64,000 nt of DNA from JAEMQF01 sp963775015 (GCA_963775015.1 CAVZHI010000005.1:124001-188000), one strand, 5' to 3'. Shown: positions 26,825 to 36,265, counted from the stretch's first letter. Made by a program: numbers and translations. The notes: generated from the letters alone by a model not told the origin.

Positions 26825-29800
26825 ATGCGCTCCCTGCCGGGCTACGCTGAACTCCACTGCCGCAGCAATTTCAGCTTCTTGAGCGGTGCGTCGCACCCCG
26901 AGGAACTGGTCGCGCGCGCCGCGCAGCTGGGTTACGCGGCGCTCGCGATCACTGACGAGTGCTCGTTCTCCGGCGTTGTGCGCGCGCATCTCGAGGCGAA
27001 GCGCCACCCGCAGCTGCACCTGATCATCGGCTGCGAGATGCGCCTGGCCGCGCCCTCGGCGAGCGCGGCCTCGCAGCGAAGCGGTCGCGACGCGAGCACA
27101 CCGATCGAAGCGGCCCCTGCGCCGGCGCCGCGCTTGGTTCTGCTCGCGCAGACGCGGCGCGGCTACGGCAACTTGTCGCAGTGGATCACGGTGGCGCGCC
27201 GGCGCGCCGAGAAGGGCAGCTACCTCGCGTTTGCCTCCGACGTCGAGGGTCGTGTGCCGCACGCACCGTTCCTCGCCGGCCTGCCCGATTGCCTGGCGCT
27301 GCTCGTGCCGTACGCCGGGCAGACGTTCGAATCGCTGTTCGCGCAGGCGCTGTGGCTGAAGACCTGGTTCCAGGAGCGCGCCGGCATCGCGATCGAACTG
27401 CTGCACCGCGGCGGCGACGACGTGCTGCTCGACATGGTGCAGCGCGTCGCTGTCCTCACGGGTCTGCCGCTGGTGGCGGCGGGCGACGTGCTGATGCACG
27501 TGCGATCGCGCAAGCCTTTGCAGGACGCGCTCACGGCGACGCGCCTGGGCCTGCCGGTGGCGCAGTGCGGCTGGCAGCTCGAAGCGAACGCCGAGGCGCA
27601 TTTGCGTTCGCTCGCACGGCTCGCGGGGCTGTACGAACCCGCGTGGATCGAGCAGACGCTGGTGCTTGCCGGGAGCTGCAGTTTTTCGCTCGACGAATTG
27701 CGCTACGAATATCCGCAGGAAATCGTTCCCGAAGGGCAGACGCCGACGTCGCACCTGCGCCACCTCACCGAGGCGGGGTTGCAACGCCGCTATCCGGCAC
27801 AGCGTTTTGCGCAGGGTCCGCCGGCGGAGGTGCTGCGTCTCATTGAACACGAACTCGCGCTCATCGAGCAACTGAAGTACGAGCCGTACTTCCTCACCGT
27901 CGCCGACATCGTGCAATGGGCGCGCGCGCAGGGCATCCTGTGCCAGGGGCGCGGCAGCGCGGCGAATTCGGCGGTGTGTTACGCCCTGGGCGTGACCGAA
28001 GTCGACCCGGCGCGAATGAGCGTGCTCTTCGAGCGTTTCATCAGCGCCGAGCGCAACGAGCCGCCCGACATCGACGTCGACTTCGAGCACCAGCGCCGCG
28101 AAGAAGTCATCCAGTACATCTACCGCAAATACGGGCGGCACCGCGCTGCGCTCACGGGGGTTGTCATCAGCTACCGGCCGCGCTCGGCGGTGCGCGACAT
28201 CGGGCGTGCGCTCGGCATCGACCTGGACCGAATCGACGCCGTCGCGAAGAGCCAGCAGTGGTACGACGGGCGCAGCATTTCGCCCGAGCGACTGCGCGAA
28301 AACGGTTTCGACCCCGACTCGCCGGTCGTGAAACTCTGGGCCGAACTGACGCACCAGCTGATCGGTTTCCCGCGCCATCTGAGCCAGCACCCGGGAGGCT
28401 TCGTGATCGCGAAGGAGCAGATCGCTTTGCTCGTTCCCGTGGAGAACGCCGCCATGGACGGGCGCAGCGTCATCCAGTGGGACAAGGACGATCTCGACGC
28501 GCTCGGTTTGCTGAAAGTCGACGTGCTCGCCTTGGGCATGCTGAGCGCGATCCGGCGTGCGCTCGGAATGATCGGTACCAAGCTCGGGCGTTCAGCGCAA
28601 GAGCCTTTCGAAATGCAGGACATCCCGGCCGAAGACGAGGCCACCTACGACATGGCGTGCAAGGCCGACACGGTGGGCGTGTTCCAGATCGAGAGCCGGG
28701 CGCAGATGAGCATGCTGCCCCGGTTGCGGCCACGCTGTTTCTACGACCTGGTGATCGAAGTCGCGATCGTTCGCCCGGGGCCGATCCAGGGCGGCATGGT
28801 GCACCCTTACCTGAAGCGGCGCAGCGGTGAAGAACCGATCGAATTTCCGAGCCCGGAAGTTGCACAGGCCTTGCAGCGCACCTGCGGGATTCCGATTTTC
28901 CAGGAGCAGGTGATGCAGCTCGCCGTGCTCGCCGCCGACTTCACTCCCGGCGAAGCCGATCAATTGCGCCGCGCGATGGCGGCGTGGAAGCGCAAGGGGG
29001 GCCTCGGGCCGTTCCACGACCGGTTGGTGGGGCGCATGGTGCAGAAAGGCTACGCGCCCGAGTACGCCGAGCGCATCTTCAAGCAGATCGAAGGCTTCGG
29101 CGAATACGGGTTTCCCGAGAGCCACGCTGCGAGTTTTGCCCTGCTCGTTTACGTGAGCTGCTGGATCAAACGCCATCACCCCGACGCTTTTCTCGCCGCG
29201 CTCCTGAACAGCCAGCCGATGGGTTTTTACGCGCCGGCGCAACTCGTTCGCGACGCGCGCGAACATGGTGTGCAGGTGCGCCCCGTCGACGTGCGCGTGA
29301 GCGAATGGGACTGCACGCTGGAGCTTGATGCGGGGCAGGCGTTGCGCGCGGTGCGCCTGGGCCTGAACCGCGTCGCCGGTTTGGCGCAAGAAGCGGCCGA
29401 GCGCCTCGTCGCTGCGCGCAGCCAGGCCGCCTTCAACGGCGCGGAAGACCTGGCACGCCGGGCGCGCCTGAACGCGCACGAGTTGCGCGCCCTGGCGCAG
29501 GCCGATGCGCTGCGGGGTGTCGTCGGCGGGCAGGAAGTCGAGGGTGAGCAACCGTCATCCCGGCGCACGCCGGGATCCAGCGCTGGCCGGGGCGCAGATT
29601 CGACTCAGTGGATCCCGGCGTACGCCGGGATGACGCAAAACGAGGGCCACCGCCATCAGGCGGCCTGGGCGGTTGCTGGAGTGGACACGCGCCCCACCGA
29701 ACTGCTGCGCGCGACGCGGGTGCACGAGTTGCCGGTGCAGCTGGCGCCGCCGAGCGAGGCCGAAGCGATGCTCGCCGACTACCGCGCGCTCGGCCTGACG

Positions 29801-30172
29801 CTGAACCGGCACCCGGTGGCGATGCTGCGCGAACAGCTCGCCGCGTTCAAGGTGCAAACCGCCGCGGTGCTGCGCACGTATCCGAACGGGCGCATCGCCC
29901 GCGCGAGCGGCCTGGTGACGCACCGCCAGCGCCCCGAGACCGCGAAGGGCACGGTGTTCGTGACGATCGAGGACGAAACCGGCTCGGTGAACATCATCGT
30001 CTGGCCCGCGGTGGCCGACGCGCAGCGCAAACCCTTGCTCGGCGCGCGCCTGCTCACCGTGTTCGGCCAGTGGCAGCGCGAAGGCGACGTGATGCACTTG
30101 CTCGCGGTGAAGATGATCGACCATTCCGCGTTGCTGCAAGGCCTGGAAACACGCAGTCGCAATTTCAGGTAG
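26825..30172 (+). CDS. dnaE2: Error-prone DNA polymerase DnaE2
   Basis: The 1115-residue protein is the alpha-subunit-like mutasome polymerase for damage-induced synthesis. An N-terminal PHP domain starts YAELHCRSNFSFLSGASHPE; the polymerase core has CQGRGSAANSAVCYALGV and the catalytic Asp pair in PPDIDVDFEH; the C-terminus has an OB fold with GTVFVTIEDETGSVNIIVWP. It is longer than most DnaE2 (about 1030-1080) because an 81-bp REP-like repeat is inserted in frame at about residues 910-937. No imuA or imuB is adjacent, although these usually travel with it. The LexA box immediately upstream indicates SOS control. Confidence 0.93.
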   Translation: MRSLPGYAELHCRSNFSFLSGASHPEELVARAAQLGYAALAITDECSFSGVVRAHLEAKRHPQLHLIIGCEMRLAAPSASAASQRSGRDASTPIEAAPAPAPRLVLLAQTRRGYGNLSQWITVARRRAEKGSYLAFASDVEGRVPHAPFLAGLPDCLALLVPYAGQTFESLFAQALWLKTWFQERAGIAIELLHRGGDDVLLDMVQRVAVLTGLPLVAAGDVLMHVRSRKPLQDALTATRLGLPVAQCGWQLEANAEAHLRSLARLAGLYEPAWIEQTLVLAGSCSFSLDELRYEYPQEIVPEGQTPTSHLRHLTEAGLQRRYPAQRFAQGPPAEVLRLIEHELALIEQLKYEPYFLTVADIVQWARAQGILCQGRGSAANSAVCYALGVTEVDPARMSVLFERFISAERNEPPDIDVDFEHQRREEVIQYIYRKYGRHRAALTGVVISYRPRSAVRDIGRALGIDLDRIDAVAKSQQWYDGRSISPERLRENGFDPDSPVVKLWAELTHQLIGFPRHLSQHPGGFVIAKEQIALLVPVENAAMDGRSVIQWDKDDLDALGLLKVDVLALGMLSAIRRALGMIGTKLGRSAQEPFEMQDIPAEDEATYDMACKADTVGVFQIESRAQMSMLPRLRPRCFYDLVIEVAIVRPGPIQGGMVHPYLKRRSGEEPIEFPSPEVAQALQRTCGIPIFQEQVMQLAVLAADFTPGEADQLRRAMAAWKRKGGLGPFHDRLVGRMVQKGYAPEYAERIFKQIEGFGEYGFPESHAASFALLVYVSCWIKRHHPDAFLAALLNSQPMGFYAPAQLVRDAREHGVQVRPVDVRVSEWDCTLELDAGQALRAVRLGLNRVAGLAQEAAERLVAARSQAAFNGAEDLARRARLNAHELRALAQADALRGVVGGQEVEGEQPSSRRTPGSSAGRGADSTQWIPAYAGMTQNEGHRHQAAWAVAGVDTRPTELLRATRVHELPVQLAPPSEAEAMLADYRALGLTLNRHPVAMLREQLAAFKVQTAAVLRTYPNGRIARASGLVTHRQRPETAKGTVFVTIEDETGSVNIIVWPAVADAQRKPLLGARLLTVFGQWQREGDVMHLLAVKMIDHSALLQGLETRSRNFR
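29554..29634. repeat. REP-like inverted-pair repeat inside dnaE2, copy 2
   Basis: Two copies of the gtcatcccggcg...cgccgggat unit face each other, the left at 29554-29580 and the right ending gccgggatgac at 29634. The block is 81 bp, exactly 27 codons, so the frame is kept. It encodes SSRRTPGSSA...QWIPAYAGMT, residues foreign to DnaE2, lying in the linker before the C-terminal OB region. Confidence 0.85.
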
Positions 30173-30193
30173 GCCGTGATAATCCGCGGCGCC

Positions 30194-31398
30194 ATGAGCA
30201 CCACGCTGTCGATCGGCTCGCACCTGCCCGCAATCCCGCGCCGCATCCTGCCGGCGATCGCGCTGTCGCAATTCGCCGGAACGTCGCTCTGGTTCGCGAT
30301 CAACGCCGTGATGGCCGACCTGCAGCGCGAGTCCGGCTTGCCGGATGCGGCGGTGGGTTGGTTGACCGCGGCGGTGCAGCTCGGCTTCATCGCCGGAACG
30401 CTCGGCTTTGCGCTCTGGACGATCGCCGATCGGTTCTCGCCGCGCCTCGTCTTCCTCGCGTGTTCGCTCGCCGGCGCTGTCTGCGCTGCGCTGTGCGCTG
30501 CGCTGCCGCCCTCGCTCGGGTCGCTCATCGTGCTGCGCTTTCTGACCGGCGTGTTCCTCGCCGGAATCTACCCGGTGGGGATGAAGATCGCCGCCGGCTG
30601 GTTCGCGCAAGGGCTCGGCCTCGCGCTCGGCGTGCTCGTTGGCGCGCTGGTGCTCGGCACGGCGCTGCCGTTCGGCTTGCGCGCGCTCGGCGCGACATGG
30701 CCTTGGCAGGGCGTGATGTGGGCGGTGGCGGCGATCGCGGCGATCGGCGGCGCGGTCATGGCGGCTGTGGGTTCCGGACGGCCCGCACCTTGCTGCGCCC
30801 GCGAAATTCTCGCCGCGCGCCTTGCTCGTGATCGTGCAGGACCCGAAGGTGCGCGCGTCGGCGTTCGGCTACTTCGGCCACATGTGGGAGCTGTATGCGT
30901 TTTTTGTCCTGCTGCCGCTCATCGCTTCGTTGCGCTGGGCGAGCAGCGCCGGCGGCGTGGTGGGTGTTCGGCGCGATTGCGGTCGGCGGCTTGAGTTGCA
31001 TCGCCGGTGGCGTGTGCGCGAGGCGCTTCGGCAGCGAACGGGTCGCCGCGTTCCAGTTGGCGTGCAGCGGCAGTTGCGCGTTGCTCTCGCCCTGGTTGCT
31101 CGACGCGCCGCTCTGGGCCTGGGCGGTCTGGATCATCGTCTGGGGTGCGACCGTCTCGGGCGACTCGCCGCAGTTCAGCGCGCTCACGGCTCGCAACGCA
31201 CCACGCGCTCAGGTCGGCAGCGTGCTGACGCTCGTCAACTGCATCGGCTTTTCGATTTCGGTCGCGACGATCACGGGCTTCGTATTCATGGCGACCCGCT
31301 TGCCCCTCGCCCAGGTCTTGCCCTGGCTCGCGCTCGGCCCGGCGCTCGGCCTGTGGTGCATGCGACCGCTCTTCGTTCCTGCAAAATCATCCCCATGA
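30194..31398 (+). CDS. MFS transporter, frameshifted
   Basis: The joined product of about 401 residues has 12 hydrophobic segments, starting IPRRILPAIALSQFAGTSLW. The MFS inter-helix region is seen as LWTIADRFSPR and FLTGVFLAGIYPVGMKIAAG. Frames change near 30790 and 30955, each repairable by one base, between DGPHLAAPAKFSPRALL and AAWWVFGAIAVGG. It is probably a drug or nitrite-type exporter, but the substrate is unknown. The stop overlaps the ATG of the next gene (ATGA). Confidence 0.75.
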
Positions 31399-32246
31399 CG
31401 ACCCAGACCGTCACCCCCGAACTGCGCGACTGGATCGTCGCCCAGGCCACCGCCGGCCAATCGCCCGACGTCGTTCTCAAGGCGATGCTCACCAGCGGCT
31501 GGAGCGAAGATGTCGCGATCTCGGCGCTTGAAGCCACGCTGCGCGAGCATCTCGACAGCCAGGCCAAGGCGGCGAACCTGCCCGCGCCGAGCGTCGTTCC
31601 CGAGCCCTTGGCCGATGGGCCGCAGACCTCGTTGCGGGCGAACGACCGCGAAGTGCGTGTCGTGATGGCGATGCGCAACCCGCGTGTCATCGTCTTCGGC
31701 GGCCTGTTCAGCGACGCCGAGTGCGACGAACTCATCGAGAGCGCGCGCACGCGGCTGGTGCGCTCCGAAACCGTCGAGATGGCCACCGGCGGCAACGAAA
31801 TCAACGCCGCGCGCACCAGCGACGGCATGTTCTTCGCGCGCGGCGAAACCGCGCTCATCGAGCGGCTCGAGGCGCGCATCGGTGCCTTGCTCGAGTGGCC
31901 GGTGGAAAACGGCGAGGGCCTGCAGATCCTGCGCTATCGGCCCGGCGCCGAATACAAGCCGCACTACGACTACTTCGATCCCGCGAAGAGCGGCACGGCG
32001 AGCATCCTGAAGCGCGGCGGGCAACGCGTCGCTTCGCTCGTGTGCTACCTGAACACGCCCGCGAAAGGTGGCGCCACCGTGTTCCCCGACGTGCACCTGG
32101 ACGTCGCGCCGTGCAAGGGCAACGCCGTGTTCTTCAGCTACGACCGGCCGCACCCGATGACACGTTCGCTGCACGGCGGGGCGCCCGTCGTCGAGGGCGA
32201 GAAGTGGGTCGCGACGAAGTGGTTGCGCGAAGGGCGATTCGACTGA
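31395..32246 (+). CDS. 2OG-Fe(II) oxygenase, prolyl 4-hydroxylase-like
   Basis: The 283-residue protein hydroxylates a prolyl or similar residue using iron and 2-oxoglutarate. The iron ligands are His and Asp in YKPHYDYFDP and the distal His in TRSLHGGAPV; the 2-oxoglutarate Lys is in EGEKWVATKW. Residues 8-48 look like a helical N-terminal extension. The start overlaps the MFS stop by 4 nt, so the two genes are translationally coupled. The target protein is unknown. Confidence 0.85.
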   Translation: MTTQTVTPELRDWIVAQATAGQSPDVVLKAMLTSGWSEDVAISALEATLREHLDSQAKAANLPAPSVVPEPLADGPQTSLRANDREVRVVMAMRNPRVIVFGGLFSDAECDELIESARTRLVRSETVEMATGGNEINAARTSDGMFFARGETALIERLEARIGALLEWPVENGEGLQILRYRPGAEYKPHYDYFDPAKSGTASILKRGGQRVASLVCYLNTPAKGGATVFPDVHLDVAPCKGNAVFFSYDRPHPMTRSLHGGAPVVEGEKWVATKWLREGRFD

Positions 32247-32362
32247 GCGAACTCTCGCTCTGACAACTGGATACACCTCGCGGGTCAACTCGGCAGCGCC
32301 GACCCGCGTTGTGCAGGCGAGCCATTTCAGCTCCTTGCCAACTCAACCCACGGGAACTCTCC

Positions 32363-32680
32363 ATGAAGAACCTCATCACCGCCTTGATCGCCACCACGTT
32401 CACGCTCGGCGCGTTCGCACAGAACGCCGCACCCGCAGCAACCCCGGCCGCCACCCCGGCTCCGATGACCAAGCCGGCCGCAGCTGCGATGCCCGCTGCC
32501 ACCACGCCGGCAGCCGCCGCGCCCGCCGCAGCGAAGATGGAAGTCGCGAAGAAGGAAGTCTCGGCGAAGAAGACCAAGGCCCACGCGAAAGCCAAGTCGG
32601 CCAAGACCGCCGAGGCGAAAGCCGGCGAGATGAAGGCGGGCGACATGAAGGCCGTTGAGGCCAAGCCGGCGATCAAGTAA
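32363..32680 (+). CDS. Ala/Lys-rich low-complexity exported protein
   Basis: The 105-residue protein has a Sec signal peptide (MKNLITALIATTFTLGAFA, cleavage before QN), then an Ala/Pro-rich stretch and a Lys/Ala-rich tail (KKEVSAKKTKAHAKAKSAKT). It belongs to no family I recognise; similar basic, Ala-rich periplasmic proteins occur in Burkholderiales. A strong terminator follows 35 nt after the stop, so it is a short independent transcript. Confidence 0.6.
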   Translation: MKNLITALIATTFTLGAFAQNAAPAATPAATPAPMTKPAAAAMPAATTPAAAAPAAAKMEVAKKEVSAKKTKAHAKAKSAKTAEAKAGEMKAGDMKAVEAKPAIK

Positions 32681-32714
32681 AAGAGAAAACGAGCTGCCTC
32701 AGCTCGATCCCCAG

Positions 32715-32740
32715 ACCCGGCTTCGGCCGGGTTTTCTTTT
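32715..32740 (+). terminator. Rho-independent terminator
   Basis: The stem acccggc/gccgggt closes on a stable TTCG tetraloop and is followed by a T-rich tract (tttctttt). It ends the Ala/Lys-rich gene transcript and separates it from the convergent amidase gene. Confidence 0.9.
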
Positions 32741-32783
32741 GTCCGGGCCTCGGTCGGACGTTGTTTTGCCGCCTCGGCGCGCG

Positions 32784-34205
32784 TCAGCTCAAAGCCGGCC
32801 GCTGGATCGGCCGCACGCGCTCATAGGCACGCGCCGCACGCAACACGAGCGCGTCGCCGAACATCGGGCCGACGAATTGCAGCCCGATCGGCAGGCCGGC
32901 GCGCGTGAGGCCGCAGGGAATACTGCACGCGGGCTGTTGCGTCAGGTTGAAGGGGTAGGAGAACGGCGTCCAGCCGAGCATCGATTGCGGGTCCAGGCGC
33001 AGCTGTCCAGCGGGGCGCGCGTCGAAAGCGGGAATCGCCACCGCCGGCGTGACGAGCAGGTCGAAGCGCTGCATGAACAGGCGCATGTGCGTTCCGAGGG
33101 CGCCGCGTTTCAATGTCAGGCGCTGCACGTCGAGGCTGCTCAGCTTCGAGCCGAGTTGCGCCTCGGCGCGAAAGTCGGGGTCGACCAAATCCTGCTGGCG
33201 CTCGTCGAGCGAGTTCCAGATCGTCCACGCGCCGCTGAACCACAGGCCCGTGCAGATGTCGAGCGGGTCTTCGATTCCGGGGTCGACCTGTTCGACGAGC
33301 GCGCCCAAGCTCTCGAGTTCGCGCACCGCTGCGGCAACGCTGCTCGCCACCTCGGGGTCGACGACGCCTTGCGCGTAGCCGAGCGCCGGCGAGTACGCGA
33401 TGCGCAGGCCCCGGATACCCTGCTCGAGGCCGTCGAGCATGTCGCTCGGGTCGTATTGCAATGACGTCCAGTCGCGCGCGTCGGGCTGTTTCAGGACGTT
33501 CAGCATCAGCGCCGCATCGCGCACGCTCATCGTGTGCGGCCCGAGGTGCGCGACGGTGCCGAACGGCGAGAGTGGGTACGCGGGAACTCGGCCGAAGCTC
33601 GGTTTCAGGCCGAAGTTGCCGCAGAACGCCGCCGGGATCCGCACCGACCCTGCGCCGTCGGTTCCCACCGACAAAGGGCCCAGGCCGGCGGCCACCGCCG
33701 CAGCGGTTCCGCCCGACGAGCCACCTGGCGTCTTGTCCACGTTCCACGGGTTGCGCGTGATCCCCGTGAGCGGCGAGTTGGTTTCGCCTTTGCAGCCGAA
33801 TTCGGGCGTGGCGGTCTTGCCGAGCAACACCGCGCCGGCTTCGCGCAGGCGCGCCGTCGCGGGGGCGTCGACGTCCCAGGCTTGTTTCGGGTCGACGGTG
33901 CGGCTGCCGCGCAGCGTAGGCCAGCCGCGCGCCAGGATCAGGTCCTTGATCGACACCGGAACGCCATCGAGCGCGCCTTGTGGCTCGCCGCGCGCCCAGC
34001 GGGCCTCGCTTTGCGCAGCCGCCTGGAGCGCTTCTTCATGCGCGACAAAGCAAAACGCGTTCAGGCGCGGGTTCACGGTGTCGATCCGCGCCAGCACGGC
34101 GCGTGTCACTTCAACCGGCGAGGCGCGGCGGTCGCGGTACAGCTGCAACAGCTCGCTGGCGCTGCAAGAGGTCAGCTGGGTCGCGGCAATATGGGGTGTC
34201 GGCAT
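32784..34205 (-). CDS. Amidase (amidase-signature family)
   Basis: The 473-residue protein hydrolyses carboxamides. The Ser-cisSer-Lys triad is visible: Lys in GVPVSIKDLILARG, the cis-Ser in KTPGGSSGGTAAAVAAG and the nucleophile Ser in GTDGAGSVRIPAAFCGN. The C-terminal part (FSYPFNLTQQPACSIPCGL) is also typical. The specific amide is unknown. It stands alone between a terminator and the alpha/beta hydrolase on the same strand. Confidence 0.9.
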   Translation of the reverse strand: MPTPHIAATQLTSCSASELLQLYRDRRASPVEVTRAVLARIDTVNPRLNAFCFVAHEEALQAAAQSEARWARGEPQGALDGVPVSIKDLILARGWPTLRGSRTVDPKQAWDVDAPATARLREAGAVLLGKTATPEFGCKGETNSPLTGITRNPWNVDKTPGGSSGGTAAAVAAGLGPLSVGTDGAGSVRIPAAFCGNFGLKPSFGRVPAYPLSPFGTVAHLGPHTMSVRDAALMLNVLKQPDARDWTSLQYDPSDMLDGLEQGIRGLRIAYSPALGYAQGVVDPEVASSVAAAVRELESLGALVEQVDPGIEDPLDICTGLWFSGAWTIWNSLDERQQDLVDPDFRAEAQLGSKLSSLDVQRLTLKRGALGTHMRLFMQRFDLLVTPAVAIPAFDARPAGQLRLDPQSMLGWTPFSYPFNLTQQPACSIPCGLTRAGLPIGLQFVGPMFGDALVLRAARAYERVRPIQRPALS

Positions 34206-34265
34206 CTGGCCCTCCGGGAACGCATCGTAGCGTGGGTCCCGACGACGGGTCGGAACAGGAGCGGA

Positions 34266-35168
34266 TCAGGCGGCGTGGCCGAACAGGTCGCGCAGGGCTT
34301 CGCGGTACTGGAAGTGACCGACGTTGTGCGTGTCGTGGTGCGATCCGCCCTGTACGAGAACGAAGAGCTTCGGCGCCGTGGCGCGCTCGAACAGGGCGAG
34401 GCCCATCGCCGGGCTGATCAGTTCGTCGTCGCTGCCGTGCACGATGAGCAGCGGCGCAGTGACCTGAGCCACGCGATGAAACGAATCGAAGCGCTGCGTG
34501 ATCAACGCGCGCAGCGGCAGCCAGCCCCATTTGAGCGTGCCGAAGACTTCCGGGATCGAAGTGAACGTGCCTTCGACGATGACGCCGGACGCGTCGTCGA
34601 TCTGCGCCGCGAGTTGCACTGCGATCGCGCCGCCGAGCGAGTGGCCGTAGATGTAGCGCTTCGCCTGCGGGTGTTCCGAGGCGAGCCAGGACCACGCGGC
34701 GCGCGCGTCCTCGCACGCGCTGCCCTCCGAGGGCAGCTCCTGGCTGCTGCGGCCGAAGCCGCGGTAGTCGATGCCGAGCACGGAAAACCCCAGGCTGTGC
34801 AATTGCTGCATGCGTTGCACGCTGCCGTTCACGTCCCAACGCGCGCCGTGCAGGTAAAGCAGCACCGGCGCGTCTTGCGCGAGCTGCGGCTGCCACAGGG
34901 CGTGCAGGCGCACCGGCTTGCCCGTCACTTCAGAGTCGAATTCGATCCAGCGTTCGCCCATGCCCTGGCATTCGCTCGCGGCTGTTTCGTCGGTGCGCGT
35001 ACCAATCTGAAAAATCAGCTTGCGTTGCTGCGCCTCCAGGCCGGCGCTGCTCATCAATGCCGCCAACACCGCCGCCACGCCGCGCACCAACCCGCGCCCC
35101 ACGCCACGCGTCAACCATCCCGGCTGGCGAGCCCGCGACTTGTTGATCGTCAATGGTAGCGTTTGCAT
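34266..35168 (-). CDS. Alpha/beta hydrolase (serine aminopeptidase S33-like)
   Basis: The 300-residue protein has the oxyanion segment VLLYLHGARWDVNGS, the nucleophile elbow IYGHSLGGAIA and the acid/base segment IVHGSDDELISP; a candidate catalytic His is in GGSHHDTHNVG. An N-terminal hydrophobic stretch (about residues 20-40) suggests a membrane anchor or signal. I chose the ATG at 35168, 13 codons into the longer frame, because the upstream residues are unlike a signal. Substrate unknown. Confidence 0.75.
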   Translation of the reverse strand: MQTLPLTINKSRARQPGWLTRGVGRGLVRGVAAVLAALMSSAGLEAQQRKLIFQIGTRTDETAASECQGMGERWIEFDSEVTGKPVRLHALWQPQLAQDAPVLLYLHGARWDVNGSVQRMQQLHSLGFSVLGIDYRGFGRSSQELPSEGSACEDARAAWSWLASEHPQAKRYIYGHSLGGAIAVQLAAQIDDASGVIVEGTFTSIPEVFGTLKWGWLPLRALITQRFDSFHRVAQVTAPLLIVHGSDDELISPAMGLALFERATAPKLFVLVQGGSHHDTHNVGHFQYREALRDLFGHAA

Positions 35169-35331
35169 GGTGCAGCCATCGTGGCATTCCATGCACGCAC
35201 TGCCCATCCCGCGACCGTAGGGCCATGCCCCAGTCCGTGGCCGAATTACCCCTTCGATTGAGGGACCGCGCCACCCATCTGCGCAGCGCCGCGCCAGGCT
35301 TCAGCGCGCAGCGGCACCAGTCTGCGATTTG

Positions 35332-35982
35332 TCAGGTTTGCACGATCAGTTCGAAGCGCGCTCGAAGGCCGTCGCTCGCCGGCTCGAAAGGCCGCGTCAC
35401 TGCCGCACGGTCCACGGCGTTGAGGCGGCGCCACAGCGAATCGTTGGCGTTGTAGGGGTCGTCCAAGACGTACCACTGCGTCGTCAACAGCTCGCGCTTG
35501 GCGAGTTTCACTTTGACGTGGATGTGCGGTGCGCGCCCGGCGTAGTGCGCGGGCCGGATCGTGCGAAAGCGAAAAGCGCCGTCGGCACCGACGCCGGCGC
35601 GGCCGAAGCCCTGGAACGCCGGGTCGGCGCGGCCGCCGTCGGCCGGGTGGTGATAGCGGCCCTGCTGATCGCACTGCCAGATTTCGATCGTCGCGCCGTT
35701 CAGCGGCCGGCCGGACACGTCGGTCAGCGTGCCTTCCAGCCACGCGGGCTGGCCCTGGACGTAGCGCAGCTTGCCGTTCGCGAGCAGGTCGGCGTCGCTG
35801 TCTTCGGGTAACGCGACCGGGTAAAACGGCCCCTCGGTTTGCGAAGGTGTCGGCCGCTGGGTGACCTGCGCGAGCGCGCCGCGCACGAGTGCTGGCGCCG
35901 CAACCAGCGCGGCCGCGCCGGCGATGAGACGCCGGCGCAGGTTTGGTGCGCCGCGAAGCGTGAGGTTCGGATCGTTCAACAT
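35332..35982 (-). CDS. Intradiol ring-cleavage dioxygenase-like protein with Tat-type signal
   Basis: The 216-residue protein has the intradiol dioxygenase fold: SQTEGPFYP at the N-terminus, IEIWQCDQQGRYHHP carrying a Tyr iron ligand, RPAHYAGRAPHIHVKV carrying the second Tyr and the two His ligands, and FRTIRPAHY. The N-terminus has a twin-arginine style signal (RRRLIAGAAALVAAPALVRG), so folded export of the iron protein is likely. Protocatechuate or catechol cleavage is the classical reaction; periplasmic members have unclear substrates. Confidence 0.85.
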   Translation of the reverse strand: MLNDPNLTLRGAPNLRRRLIAGAAALVAAPALVRGALAQVTQRPTPSQTEGPFYPVALPEDSDADLLANGKLRYVQGQPAWLEGTLTDVSGRPLNGATIEIWQCDQQGRYHHPADGGRADPAFQGFGRAGVGADGAFRFRTIRPAHYAGRAPHIHVKVKLAKRELLTTQWYVLDDPYNANDSLWRRLNAVDRAAVTRPFEPASDGLRARFELIVQT

Positions 35983-36158
35983 GAAAAGACCTCCGGGCTT
36001 GAATATCGACTTCCATCTGCATGGTCCGCAGGGTAGCGAATGCAGTCCATCGACTTTCCCGGCCGCGCTGCGGATCGGCGCGAATCATGCACGAACTGAG
36101 CGCGCCAGGGCGGCGCCGCGTGTCCCAGAGAGCCGGGCTGCGTACAATCGCGCCCGTT

Positions 36159-36235
36159 CGGGGTGTAGCGCAGCCTGGTAGCGCAACTGGTTTGGGACCA
36201 GTAGGTCGCGAGTTCGAATCCCGCCACCCCGACCA
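36159..36235 (+). tRNA. tRNA-Pro (anticodon TGG)
   Basis: Acceptor CGGGGTG pairs with CACCCCG, D-arm GCGC/GCGC, anticodon stem ACTGG/CCAGT around TTTGGGA (anticodon TGG), T-arm GCGAG-TTCGAAT-CCCGC, then ACCA. A complete 77-nt tRNA with encoded CCA. Confidence 0.96.
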
Positions 36236-36265
36236 TCGCCCATCACGTCGGCCGCCAGCCAGAGA

